A stretch of DNA of 64,000 bases from Cytophaga aurantiaca DSM 3654 (lineage in GTDB: Bacteria > Bacteroidota > Bacteroidia > Cytophagales > Cytophagaceae): contig NZ_KB903620.1 in the NCBI RefSeq assembly GCF_000379725.1, positions 50,663 through 114,662 on the forward strand, given 5' to 3'. This document shows, in pieces, positions 54,111 through 62,714 of this stretch (position 1 is its first letter; each line of letters opens with the position of its first letter). A model generated the notes under the pieces. That model saw only the letters and a list, made by a program, of their open reading frames with translations. It made no database searches and was not told the DNA's origin. The position numbers and the translations under genes are program-made.

Positions 54111-55288
54111 TGATGCAGGAAGAAACCGGTTTTTCAACACACAAAGCAGCAGACAAAGCAATCCTGATCGGCTTGTCGCACAGAAATCAACCACAGGAAA
54201 AAACAATAGAATATTTAGACGAACTTGACTTCTTAGCCCGAACAGCGGGCCTTGAAGTGAAGTATCGTTTTACGCAAAAGCTCGACAAGCCAGACATACG
54301 TACCTACATCGGTAAAGGAAAACTTGCCGATGTAAAAGCATATATTCAGGAACATTCCATACCGGTAATTATTTTTGATGATGAACTCAGTCCTTCTCAA
54401 TTGCGAAATTTAGAGAAAGAGCTGGTTTGCAAAATCTATGACCGGAGCTTATTAATTCTGGATATATTCTCCTTACGTGCACAAACAGCACAGTCACGCA
54501 CGCAGGTAGAACTGGCACGTTTGCAGTATTTACTTCCACGGTTGACAAACCTATGGACACACTTGGAACGCCAGCGTGGCGGCACAGGAACAAGAGGTGG
54601 ATCGGGTGAAAAAGAAATTGAAACGGATAGACGTATTATCCGCGATCAGATCTCTTTATTAAAAGGTCGCTTAGGAAAAATTAATAAGCAAAGCGAAACA
54701 CAGCGTAAATCCAGAGATGGTATTGTGCGTGTAGCACTTGTAGGTTATACCAACGTTGGTAAATCTACGTTGATGCAACGCTTATCAAAATCGGATGTGT
54801 TTGCAGAAAATAAATTATTTGCAACTGTTGATTCTACGGTGCGCAAAGTTGTATTAAATGAAATCCCCTTTCTGTTAACCGACACCGTTGGCTTTATCCG
54901 TAAGCTTCCGCATGGTTTGATTGAAAGTTTTAAATCCACGCTGGACGAAGTTCGGGAAGCAGATATTTTATTGCACGTGATTGATTTGCCGCATACATCG
55001 TATGAAGAACACATGCATGTGGTGCAAACAACGCTTACTGAAATTAAAGCAAGCGACAAGATCATGATCCTTGTGTTTAATAAAGTAGATGCATATCTGG
55101 AAAATATCAAAGACAACCCGGATGCCCTTTCATTACAGGAGATCGACAAAATGTACACCGGTGCCAATAATGAAAACAGAGTTTTTGTTTCAGCTACTCA
55201 GAATCTGAATCTGGATAAATTACGAGCAATCTTAATTGAAAAAGTAACAACCGTACACTGCACTATTTATCCGAATTACCTGTTATAA
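54110..55288 (+). CDS. hflX: GTPase HflX
   Basis: A 392-residue HflX. The N-terminal domain has the glycine-rich RQRGGTGTRGGSGEKEIETDRR segment after the helical LQYLLPRL (about 130-170). The G domain has G1 GYTNVGKST, G3 DTVGFIRKLPHGL and G4 FNKVDAY. HflX binds stalled 70S ribosomes and splits them under stress. It is coupled to the cytochrome gene by a 1-base overlap (a second Met codon follows directly, so the start could be 54113). tRNA-Arg follows 27 bases after its stop. Confidence 0.95.
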   Translation: MMQEETGFSTHKAADKAILIGLSHRNQPQEKTIEYLDELDFLARTAGLEVKYRFTQKLDKPDIRTYIGKGKLADVKAYIQEHSIPVIIFDDELSPSQLRNLEKELVCKIYDRSLLILDIFSLRAQTAQSRTQVELARLQYLLPRLTNLWTHLERQRGGTGTRGGSGEKEIETDRRIIRDQISLLKGRLGKINKQSETQRKSRDGIVRVALVGYTNVGKSTLMQRLSKSDVFAENKLFATVDSTVRKVVLNEIPFLLTDTVGFIRKLPHGLIESFKSTLDEVREADILLHVIDLPHTSYEEHMHVVQTTLTEIKASDKIMILVFNKVDAYLENIKDNPDALSLQEIDKMYTGANNENRVFVSATQNLNLDKLRAILIEKVTTVHCTIYPNYLL

Positions 55289-55315
55289 ACAGCGGGAGTT
55301 TTAGATAATTTTACT

Positions 55316-55387
55316 GGCATCGTAGTTCAATGGATAGAATAGACGTTTCCTAAACGTTAGATGCAGGTTCGATTCCTGCCGGAGCCA
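55316..55387 (+). tRNA. tRNA-Arg (anticodon CCT)
   Basis: The acceptor GGCATCG (55316-55322) pairs with CGGAGCC (55380-55386) except for an A4·A69 mismatch and a T5·G68 wobble. The anticodon stem GACGT/ACGTT encloses the loop TTCCTAA, giving anticodon CCT. The T arm is GCAGG-TTCGATT-CCTGC. The discriminator is A55387; CCA is not encoded. It reads AGG codons. Confidence 0.9.
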
Positions 55388-55500
55388 CTATTTTAGTTCA
55401 ACTTGTGTTGACTTTAAAAATATAAAATTTTGAATTGTTGCTATATTCAAATTTTTCTCATAACTAGTACATATTCTATACGTATATTATATATAAAACG

Positions 55501-55508
55501 TAACTTTG
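55501..55508 (+). promoter_or_regulatory. -7 element before the islet gene pair
   Basis: TAACTTTG is an exact TAnnTTTG match, 103 bases upstream of the ATG at 55612. No -33 TTG. If used, the leader would be about 100 AT-rich bases. Confidence 0.4.
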
Positions 55509-55611
55509 TGAAAAATTCAAATATTCATTAGTATATATAATCTTAAAATTATTAATGAGTATTTTATTAACTGAAAAATATAGGGCTTCCCAAAAGCTAT
55601 CTAATTAAATT

Positions 55612-56109
55612 ATGATCGAAAAAACTAAGCCTTCTTCTGAAGAGGAATCAATTGATGAAAAAAGAAATCAATGGTTTGAGTTATTAATACATCATATTAA
55701 TACTGATCGGGATTTTTTAGAAATGGGGATAGCATCTGAAGAAACAAAAGGGTTTTATAATAATGCAATTTTTGGAAACCCTACAAATTTTGTTTTTGAA
55801 ATGAGGGAAAAAAGTACACAATACTTTATAAGTAATTTAGTAATGGATTATATTAAAGAATTAAAAACTTTAAATATTAACCCATTAAAATTATACCTAG
55901 ATCATACTGATTCTCAAGTTTTAGTTTGGGCTGAAATCCAAGAAGATGATGAAGAAACTGAAATGGCACTTTACAAAGCTGAAGCTAAAGCTAATGCTAA
56001 GAATTATCAGTATGGTTTTCATATCAGCTCAACAATTCTAGAAGACGCTGACCATATTGAAGCACCCCCTCATTATCAAAACATTTTAAAGTCGATACAA
56101 CTTGGCTAA
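55612..56109 (+). CDS. Hypothetical protein, first gene of the islet pair
   Basis: The protein has 165 residues and is acidic (N-terminus SSEEESIDEKRN, a central DDEETEMA run) with no signal or membrane segment. The second half (SQVLVWAEI...YQYGFHISSTILEDADHIEAPPHYQNI) looks like a conserved alpha/beta domain, but I cannot name a family. The last 8 bases overlap the next gene, which starts at a TTG inside this gene's end. The overlap and shared direction suggest that the two act together. Its AT content is higher than the neighbouring core genes. Confidence 0.7.
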   Translation: MIEKTKPSSEEESIDEKRNQWFELLIHHINTDRDFLEMGIASEETKGFYNNAIFGNPTNFVFEMREKSTQYFISNLVMDYIKELKTLNINPLKLYLDHTDSQVLVWAEIQEDDEETEMALYKAEAKANAKNYQYGFHISSTILEDADHIEAPPHYQNILKSIQLG

Positions 56110-56596
56110 TCATAGTGAACACCTTAACCAAGCTGTTAAGAATATTGATTTTTTAGAAAAAGTTAATACTAATATTCCCGAAAGTTGGGATTGGCAAGTT
56201 ACTATAAGTTTTTACAGTGCATTGCATTTAGCAAATGCCCATATTGCCCATACTATTAATCAACATTATAGAACCCATGGAAAAGTAAGTGAAGCATTAA
56301 ATGCATATCTAGCTGTGAATCCATCTATGTTCAACGAAGAAGCTTATTTATCATATTTAGCTCTTCAAGGATTGTCAAGAAGGTCTAGATATTTATGTAG
56401 TGATAAAGACGATCCAATAAGTAAAGCCGATATCAGAGTACATTTCACTTCTGAAAAACATTTAGCAAAAGCATTAAGACACCTAAACAACATTCAGAAA
56501 TTTTTTTCACTGACATATAAATATGAATTCAGCCCCATCTATATTGGTTGCTCGAAATTAAAAGAAGATAGTTTGGAATATATTTCTTGTAAATAA
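56102..56596 (+). CDS. HEPN-like hypothetical protein, second gene of the islet pair
   Basis: The protein has 164 residues and is almost all helical. The segment WDWQVTISFYSALHLANAHI resembles the helix of HEPN-domain proteins, and LSRRSRYL follows. The canonical HEPN ribonuclease motif R-x(4-6)-H is not seen in clear form, so it may be a non-catalytic or divergent HEPN. The start is TTG at 56102, which gives an 8-base overlap with the first gene. HEPN proteins paired with a small acidic partner are often toxin-antitoxin pairs; here that is only a hypothesis. Confidence 0.7.
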   Translation: MANHSEHLNQAVKNIDFLEKVNTNIPESWDWQVTISFYSALHLANAHIAHTINQHYRTHGKVSEALNAYLAVNPSMFNEEAYLSYLALQGLSRRSRYLCSDKDDPISKADIRVHFTSEKHLAKALRHLNNIQKFFSLTYKYEFSPIYIGCSKLKEDSLEYISCK

Positions 56597-56670
56597 TATT
56601 TCAAACTACTATTAATTAATAACAAAGCCCACGGAAAATATCAACGAGGTCTTTTTGTTTTAACGAGCTT

Positions 56671-57630
56671 TTATTGAATTGTTAAAACTCTAGTATAAAG
56701 ATAAGTTTTTTCAAAATCTTCCTTTGAGAGCTGCCATGTCTCCATAAAATGGGTAGGGTTTAAATTGATTTGCTCTAAACTATTCGAATCAACTAAATCC
56801 ATCATTTCCTTGTCATTTAAAAGAGGGATTACTTCCGCATGACGCCAAATAGAAGTCCACGTAATAGTATTTATAACTCCTCCTTTAATAGCCTTTCCAG
56901 CTTTTCTTAATTTGACAATATTCTTTATTGTGCCACTCTTAATCAAATAAACAATAGCATCCTGTTTTTGCTGTTGACTTTTATTAGTATCATTAAGGCT
57001 TCTATCAAAATATTTAGTTGCGTAGTCTGTTTCTACATTGCCAATAATTTTATTGAGTAAGGATATTGTCGAAGTGTTATTTTTGACATTATCCAAAATA
57101 TGAACTATGTCAAAAGCCTGCTGATTAGTAAGCTCCATATTATGGTTCGTTTGAAAATATCTATTAGCAGCATTCTTTTCATCTGAATTTCCATGATTCA
57201 GTTGCTCTATAGCCTTTTCAAACTGTCTTGCATTACTTTCCTGGATAGATTCCACTATCTTAAGATCAATAGTTTTATTCACCTCATTTATGAAATCATG
57301 AGACGGCTTAATTCCCCAAAAATATGAGATTAATGGAATGCCTATAGCTAATAAGGCAATTATTATGGTAAGAATAGTATAAATCACTCCAAAACTCGTT
57401 ACAAAAGCGTTTTGATTGGCTATCGTATCTGACGCTTGATTAAGTCTTTGTTGTAAAAGTGCCAATTTCTCATCCTTTACAATACTAAGATCAGCATTGA
57501 TTTTTTTTAACATTGCAAGGCTGTCTGACAACTCCTTAATATGCTTATTAGTACTTAAATCTACTTTTGGTTTTCCGGTTACTATAAAACTCAGAAACGA
57601 AAATATTAAAATTATCAAAGTGTGTTTCAT
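56671..57630 (-). CDS. Hypothetical membrane protein of the islet
   Basis: The protein has 319 residues. It has an N-terminal signal or anchor (about 1-19), a predicted coiled coil (about 28-75, ELSDSLAMLKKINADLS onwards), one strong membrane helix (about 82-110, TILTIIIALLAIGIPLISYF), and a soluble C-terminal part of about 205 residues (helical, with no known motif). The topology suggests an envelope protein with a cytoplasmic C-terminal domain. It converges with the islet pair (75-base gap). It shares no recognisable motif with the neighbours. I do not recognise the family. Confidence 0.7.
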   Translation of the reverse strand: MKHTLIILIFSFLSFIVTGKPKVDLSTNKHIKELSDSLAMLKKINADLSIVKDEKLALLQQRLNQASDTIANQNAFVTSFGVIYTILTIIIALLAIGIPLISYFWGIKPSHDFINEVNKTIDLKIVESIQESNARQFEKAIEQLNHGNSDEKNAANRYFQTNHNMELTNQQAFDIVHILDNVKNNTSTISLLNKIIGNVETDYATKYFDRSLNDTNKSQQQKQDAIVYLIKSGTIKNIVKLRKAGKAIKGGVINTITWTSIWRHAEVIPLLNDKEMMDLVDSNSLEQINLNPTHFMETWQLSKEDFEKTYLYTRVLTIQ

Positions 57631-57664
57631 AGATTAAAGATAATTGTTTTGCCAAAAAATCTAA

Positions 57665-57699
57665 TAATAAAAAAGCCACAGATATGATCTGTGGCTTTT
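57665..57699 (-). terminator. Terminator of glmS
   Basis: AAAAGCCACAGAT (57671-57683) pairs perfectly with ATCTGTGGCTTTT (57687-57699); on the minus strand it is followed by TTATTATTAG. It lies 20 bases below the glmS stop and ahead of the islet's membrane gene. Confidence 0.88.
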
Positions 57700-57718
57700 A
57701 ATGGATTATATATTTTTC

Positions 57719-59554
57719 TTACTCTACCGTTACCGACTTCGCTAAATTCCTCGGCTGATCTACGTTACAGCCGCGCATTACCGCAATGTGGTACGATAAT
57801 AACTGCAATGGAATAACCGTCAATAATGGCATCAATGCTTCGTGTGTAGCAGGAACCTCAATAGTATATTCCGCCATATTTTTAATATGCGTATCCCCTT
57901 CTGTAACTACAGCAATTACACGTCCTTTACGCGCACGCACTTCCTGAATATTCGAAACGATCTTTTCGTATGAATTATCTTTTGGTGCAATAACACATAC
58001 CGGCATCTCAGCATCAATTAATGCAATCGGACCATGTTTCATTTCTGCAGCAGGGTATCCTTCTGCATGGATGTAGGAAATTTCTTTTAATTTTAATGCG
58101 CCTTCTAACGCTACAGGGAAATTATATCCTCTTCCCAGGTACAGGAAGTTTTTAGCGTCTTTAAATTTCTCAGCAATTTCAATGATCTGTTCGTTGCTTT
58201 GCAATGCTTTTTCAACTTTCTGCGGTATTGCTTCAAGCTCTGTAAGCAATGCGATGTATTGACTTTCAGTAATCGTTCCTTTTTTATTTCCAACAATAAT
58301 AGCCATCATGGCCAATACGGAAACCTGTGCTGTAAACGCCTTCGTACTTGCTACACCAATCTCCGGACCAGCGTGCAAATAAGCACCTTCGTGTGATGCT
58401 CTTGAAATAGATGAACCTACCACATTACACACACCAAAGATCACTGCACCTTTTGATTTTGCTAATTCAATAGCTGCTAAGGTATCTGCTGTTTCTCCGG
58501 ATTGAGAGATTGCAATCACAACATCTCCTTCTCTGATGATCGGATTTCTGTATCTGAATTCAGAAGCATATTCTACTTCTACCGGAATACGTGCAATGTC
58601 TTCGAATAAATATTCGGCAACAAGGCCTGCATGCCAGGATGTACCGCATGCTACGATAATAATACGTTCTGCATTGGTAAGTTTATTCGCATACTGAAGA
58701 ATACCGCCTAATTGTAAATGTCCTAATGAGGCATTCACACGTCCGCGCATACTATCTTTGATCGACTTAGGTTGTTCAAAGATTTCTTTTAGCATGAAGT
58801 GCGGGTACCCTCCTTTTTCAATCTGATCCAATTCAAGATCCAGTGTTTGAATGTATGGAGTCTGCGTTACCGCATTTATATTTTTGATTGTTAACTCACC
58901 TTTGTTGATGATCGCTATTTCATAATCATTTAAATACACTACATCGTTTGTGTATTCAATGATCGGCGATGCATCTGAAGCTAAGAAAAATTCTTTTTTG
59001 CCAATACCGATTACAAGAGGACTTCCTTTACGTGCAGCAATAAGCATTTCCTTGTCGCTGTTGCTCATTACAACAATCGCATATGCGCCAACTACCATTG
59101 ACAAAGCCAAACGCACTGCTTCGTCCAGTGAGCAATCGTTATTTTGCTTTACATCTTCGATCAGATGGATAAATACTTCTGAATCTGTTTCACTTAAAAA
59201 TACGTGACCTCTTGCTTCTAACTCCGTTTTTAAGGAAGCGTAGTTTTCAATAATACCATTGTGAATAATGGCCAACTCTTTGTTTGAGCTGTAGTGCGGA
59301 TGGGCATTCACATCATTCGGCTCGCCGTGTGTTGCCCAACGTGTATGACCAATACCAATCGTACTGCTGATCGGTAAATTTTTAATGAATGCTTCTAATT
59401 CGCTAACCTTACCTTTTTTCTTATACACCGATAACTCACCTGTCATCAATGCAATACCGGCACTGTCATAGCCTCTGTATTCAAGTCTTTTCAGGCCTTT
59501 TATAATAATCGGGCATGCTTCACGATGACCTACATATGCAACAATTCCACACAT
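57719..59554 (-). CDS. glmS: Glutamine--fructose-6-phosphate aminotransferase (isomerising)
   Basis: A 611-residue GlmS of normal length. The glutaminase domain begins MCGIVAYVG with the nucleophile Cys2 after Met removal, and two SIS isomerase domains follow (ISQSGETADTLA near 350 and the second near 500), ending in the conserved NLAKSVTVE. It makes glucosamine-6-phosphate for peptidoglycan and lipopolysaccharide. No upstream riboswitch or ribozyme is seen in the 8-base gap after the DUF4270 gene. Confidence 0.97.
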   Translation of the reverse strand: MCGIVAYVGHREACPIIIKGLKRLEYRGYDSAGIALMTGELSVYKKKGKVSELEAFIKNLPISSTIGIGHTRWATHGEPNDVNAHPHYSSNKELAIIHNGIIENYASLKTELEARGHVFLSETDSEVFIHLIEDVKQNNDCSLDEAVRLALSMVVGAYAIVVMSNSDKEMLIAARKGSPLVIGIGKKEFFLASDASPIIEYTNDVVYLNDYEIAIINKGELTIKNINAVTQTPYIQTLDLELDQIEKGGYPHFMLKEIFEQPKSIKDSMRGRVNASLGHLQLGGILQYANKLTNAERIIIVACGTSWHAGLVAEYLFEDIARIPVEVEYASEFRYRNPIIREGDVVIAISQSGETADTLAAIELAKSKGAVIFGVCNVVGSSISRASHEGAYLHAGPEIGVASTKAFTAQVSVLAMMAIIVGNKKGTITESQYIALLTELEAIPQKVEKALQSNEQIIEIAEKFKDAKNFLYLGRGYNFPVALEGALKLKEISYIHAEGYPAAEMKHGPIALIDAEMPVCVIAPKDNSYEKIVSNIQEVRARKGRVIAVVTEGDTHIKNMAEYTIEVPATHEALMPLLTVIPLQLLSYHIAVMRGCNVDQPRNLAKSVTVE

Positions 59555-59561
59555 AATAAAC

Positions 59562-60902
59562 CTACTTTACCTTGGTATAATATATTTCTAAGCGCATCCT
59601 GTTTGTTGATGCATTTGTGCCGTTTAATACAACTCTGTTTGTATAATACGAATTGAAAATAGGGTTAAGTATAAACCCGTCATTTGGATACTTTCCACTT
59701 AATAAAAACTGAAGGTATCGTGTAATATCAAAACTATATGACGTTGTTGTAATATCTATTCCTGACGCTGTCACACTCGGATATGCACCCAGATTATTCG
59801 GGTAACTGCCGGGCACGTAAGCCAACACGCCATTCCTGTATTTATATGTATTGTCCGGATTCAATTCTAAAAGACCTAAATCTCTGACCGGCCAATAACT
59901 TTGTTGATTACTTGTTTCATCAATCGGCGCGATCAACACGGCTTTATTTATAATTACCGAAGCGCCGTCTATCGTTGCTAAATTCTTCAGATAAGGGATC
60001 GTTACTTTCGTAACAACGCCTGTGCCTGCCTGTATATAACATTTATTATTCGTTGCAGCATCTGTAAGATTATCCGTGTTGTATACCAACGAAGAAATCG
60101 GTGTACTGCTACGATCTGTGATAACCCGGTTAAATGAAGCAGTATTCTGTACTAAATAAAACGCCGCGGAATCTGCTACAGAACCTCTTTTGAAATAAAC
60201 AATCAATCTGGTTGTTATTGTTTGTGCTGTATTTGAAAAGGAACCACGAATAACGCTGCCTGTAGAATTGTTGTTTGATTTTACAACAATTCCATAATAA
60301 TTGCTGTTGAAGTCGATGTTGCTTCTATCATCTGCAGCACCTAAAATTGTTGATGCAAATGTATTTGCCAATGGGATAGTAACTGTATTTTTTTGACTTG
60401 CGATAGCTTTAATGCCCGACTTTGAACCGCCGATTGTTGGGTCATATGTAACAAAACCCGTAGTTGTTTGGTAAGGTACTGAAACGTCCATCTGAGTTGT
60501 TACCTGATGCACCGCAAGATCTTGTCCACTCAATGTGTCACCATATGCATAATCATAATACAAGTACAAGTTAGATGAATCAATCGTCACCCCTGTGTAG
60601 TCAACATAGCTTGAGCCCAACGTCAACGAAGAATATGCTTCAGCATAGGTAACTCCTGTAACACCCGGATCTGAGTAAGCTCCAAAAGACAGGTTCGCAG
60701 GTCTTGCACTAATCAGTGAGTCGTTCAGCAGGAAAGTCTGATTGGTCAGTGTGATGGTATCCGTGTATTGCACACCAACATTAGATCCTCCACCAGGGGT
60801 ACCCCCTAAATTAAAATCACCTTCCTTTTTACAGGAGGTGATTATTAATATTAAACAAATTATTGAAACAGCAGGTGAGCAAAACTTAGCCCACCAATTC
60901 AT
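59562..60902 (-). CDS. DUF4270 domain lipoprotein
   Basis: About 446 residues from the ATG at 60902; the longer frame has a charged run before the hydrophobic stretch, which is wrong for a signal. The signal ends with a lipobox near LIITSCKKEG. The rest is beta-rich with many Asn/Thr/Ser turns and matches the Bacteroidota family DUF4270, often seen near the GT5/panC block. It should be a surface or outer-membrane lipoprotein. The start overlaps the GT5 stop by 17 bases. Confidence 0.85.
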   Translation of the reverse strand: MNWWAKFCSPAVSIICLILIITSCKKEGDFNLGGTPGGGSNVGVQYTDTITLTNQTFLLNDSLISARPANLSFGAYSDPGVTGVTYAEAYSSLTLGSSYVDYTGVTIDSSNLYLYYDYAYGDTLSGQDLAVHQVTTQMDVSVPYQTTTGFVTYDPTIGGSKSGIKAIASQKNTVTIPLANTFASTILGAADDRSNIDFNSNYYGIVVKSNNNSTGSVIRGSFSNTAQTITTRLIVYFKRGSVADSAAFYLVQNTASFNRVITDRSSTPISSLVYNTDNLTDAATNNKCYIQAGTGVVTKVTIPYLKNLATIDGASVIINKAVLIAPIDETSNQQSYWPVRDLGLLELNPDNTYKYRNGVLAYVPGSYPNNLGAYPSVTASGIDITTTSYSFDITRYLQFLLSGKYPNDGFILNPIFNSYYTNRVVLNGTNASTNRMRLEIYYTKVK

Positions 60903-61704
60903 TGTAAAAATTATAATACTTCTCTTCATCCAACGTTTCATCAGTTGCTGCTAATAATTCAACTTTTTTATTCTTTTCTGTTTCTGCAAATAACTTGCTG
61001 ATACTTTCTGTATAATCAGATTCTGTTTTTATAACCGCATCTGCATATTCCAATCCGATCTTGATAAAGCCTTCGTAATCTCCGGTATTCAGATTAGACA
61101 ACATTTTATCTTCAATATCAAGCATCTTAACTTTGCTTAATAGGTCTTTGCCGAATTTGAATTTGATCGGGTTGTTATGAACTGTAAATACAGACTTCGC
61201 ATCTTTAAATACAGGATCTAATTTATAACGTGTTTTAAGATATAGCGGAATCAAACTTGTCATCCAGTCGTTGCAATGAACGATATCCGGTGCCCAGCCC
61301 AGTTTTTTTACTGTTTCCATTACTCCCTTGCAAAAGAATATTGCTCGTTCGTCGTTGTCGTCGTAAAACTTATTTGCTTTGTCATGGAAAACGTATTTTC
61401 TTTGAAAATAGTCTTCATTGTCGATAAAGTAAACTTGTAATTTCGCATTTGGAATGGATGCAACTTTGATAATAAGAGGTTTCTCTTCTTCGCCTACTGA
61501 AATATTGATACCTGAAAGGCGAACAACTTCATGTAAACGGTTTTTGCGTTCGTTAATCAATCCGAAACGAGGAATCAATATACGCACCTCTAAGCCTCGC
61601 TCCTGCATGGCTTGTGGTAGTTTGCGTAGCATTTTACCTACTTCTGAATACTGTAAAAAAGGGTTGATTTCACTGGCAACGTAAAGGATTCTCAATTTAG
61701 ACAT
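60886..61704 (-). CDS. Glycogen/starch synthase-like N-terminal domain protein (short GT5)
   Basis: The protein has 272 residues covering only the N-terminal half of glycogen synthase: RILYVASEINPFLQYSEVGKMLRKLPQAM resembles the GlgA start, but KTGGLADV is degenerate (YSEVGKML), and HCNDWMTSLIPLYLK and TVHNNPIKFKFG match later GT5 segments. The C-terminal ADP-glucose-binding domain (about 200 residues) is absent and the protein ends in its own tail (LVG). Short versions of this kind are conserved in Bacteroidota, so this is likely a real family and not a broken gene. Whether it transfers glucose is doubtful. Confidence 0.85.
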   Translation of the reverse strand: MSKLRILYVASEINPFLQYSEVGKMLRKLPQAMQERGLEVRILIPRFGLINERKNRLHEVVRLSGINISVGEEEKPLIIKVASIPNAKLQVYFIDNEDYFQRKYVFHDKANKFYDDNDERAIFFCKGVMETVKKLGWAPDIVHCNDWMTSLIPLYLKTRYKLDPVFKDAKSVFTVHNNPIKFKFGKDLLSKVKMLDIEDKMLSNLNTGDYEGFIKIGLEYADAVIKTESDYTESISKLFAETEKNKKVELLAATDETLDEEKYYNFYNELVG

Positions 61705-61812
61705 ATACCCTTTTTTAGATGGAAAATAAAACCGGACATATTACGGCAGGTCAAAACTACGAAAAATATGTGACTTTTTCAAGTCAAAAGCTAGTAGATG
61801 CCTTGATTTTTG

Positions 61813-61835
61813 GTGTAAAATGCGCAGTTTTACAC
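61813..61835 (+). promoter_or_regulatory. Perfect hairpin in front of panC
   Basis: GTGTAAAA (61813-61820) and TTTTACAC (61828-61835) are exact inverted arms around a 7-base loop, ending 4 bases before the panC ATG. Being so close to the start codon, it could be an RNA hairpin controlling panC translation or an operator. Confidence 0.5.
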
Positions 61836-61839
61836 CCAA

Positions 61840-62691
61840 ATGATTTGTATTCGTTCCATTAACGCATTACGCCTTCATATAGCCGATGAAAAGCGTAAAT
61901 CTAAAGCCATCGGATTTGTTCCAACCATGGGAGCATTGCATGAGGGCCATATTTCACTTATCAAGCAAGCAAAAGCTGAAAATGCGCTTTGTATTGCGAG
62001 TATTTTTGTGAATCCCTTGCAATTCAACAACGCAGAAGATTTCAAAAAATATCCCATTCAGCAGGAAAAAGACATTCAACTGATGGAGCAAGCAGGCTGT
62101 GACGTTCTGTTTATTCCTTCTGTTGAGGAATTCTATCCTTCTCCGCCTAAACTATCGATCGATATTGGTGCATTAGACCGGATCCTGGAAGGAACGCATC
62201 GTCCGGGCCATTTCAGCGGTGTGGCAATTGTGGTCTCGAAATTATTCAATGTTGTTTCGCCCGATAAAGCATATTTCGGACAAAAAGATTTGCAGCAGGT
62301 GGCTGTGATCAATCAATTGGTGCGTGAATTGAACTTTCCGATTGAAATAATTGCTTGTCCTATTGTAAGAGAACAGAATGGCCTGGCAATGTCTTCCCGC
62401 AATATGCGTTTAAGTAATGCCGGCAAAACAGTCGCTTCAAATTTATTTGCAGCACTTTCTCTCATTAAGCAGTCAATCAGCAAAGGAGAACGATCTACAA
62501 GTACCTTAGTTACCGTAGGGGGAAATTATTTAAATACATTTAAAGAAATTGAAATAGAGTATCTTGAAGTTGTAAATGGCGATACCCTTGAATCTATAAC
62601 CGAGATTAAAGGGGTTTCGAAAGTTGCTGTTTGCATCGCCGCTCATATCGAAGGTGTTCGCCTTATCGATAATCTAGTTATTATTTTATAA
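61840..62691 (+). CDS. panC: Pantothenate synthetase
   Basis: A 283-residue PanC. The HIGH-type ATP motif is MGALHEGHISLI (about 28-39); IFVNPLQFNNAEDF binds the pantoate; the FSGVAIVVSKLF and FGQKDLQQ segments complete the active site. It joins pantoate and beta-alanine with ATP. It is co-directional with panD (23-base gap), which supplies the beta-alanine. A perfect hairpin lies just before its start. Confidence 0.97.
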   Translation: MICIRSINALRLHIADEKRKSKAIGFVPTMGALHEGHISLIKQAKAENALCIASIFVNPLQFNNAEDFKKYPIQQEKDIQLMEQAGCDVLFIPSVEEFYPSPPKLSIDIGALDRILEGTHRPGHFSGVAIVVSKLFNVVSPDKAYFGQKDLQQVAVINQLVRELNFPIEIIACPIVREQNGLAMSSRNMRLSNAGKTVASNLFAALSLIKQSISKGERSTSTLVTVGGNYLNTFKEIEIEYLEVVNGDTLESITEIKGVSKVAVCIAAHIEGVRLIDNLVIIL

Positions 62692-62714
62692 TTTTGATCG
62701 ATTAAATCATTGTC

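Larger units (their letters stand above)
55289..55611. other. Intergenic stretch with tRNA-Arg and an AT-rich leader
   Basis: This gap holds tRNA-Arg at 55316-55387. The remaining 224 bases are extremely AT-rich and contain a small inverted repeat at 55398-55411 (TCAAC/GTTGA), an imperfect AAATTTGAAT hairpin at about 55425-55460 and a -7 element at 55501. No gene was found. Confidence 0.65.

Noticed and set aside
55398-55411. Small TCAAC/GTTGA hairpin after tRNA-Arg as a terminator
   Set aside because: Five-base stem and short T tract; recorded only as part of the intergenic description.
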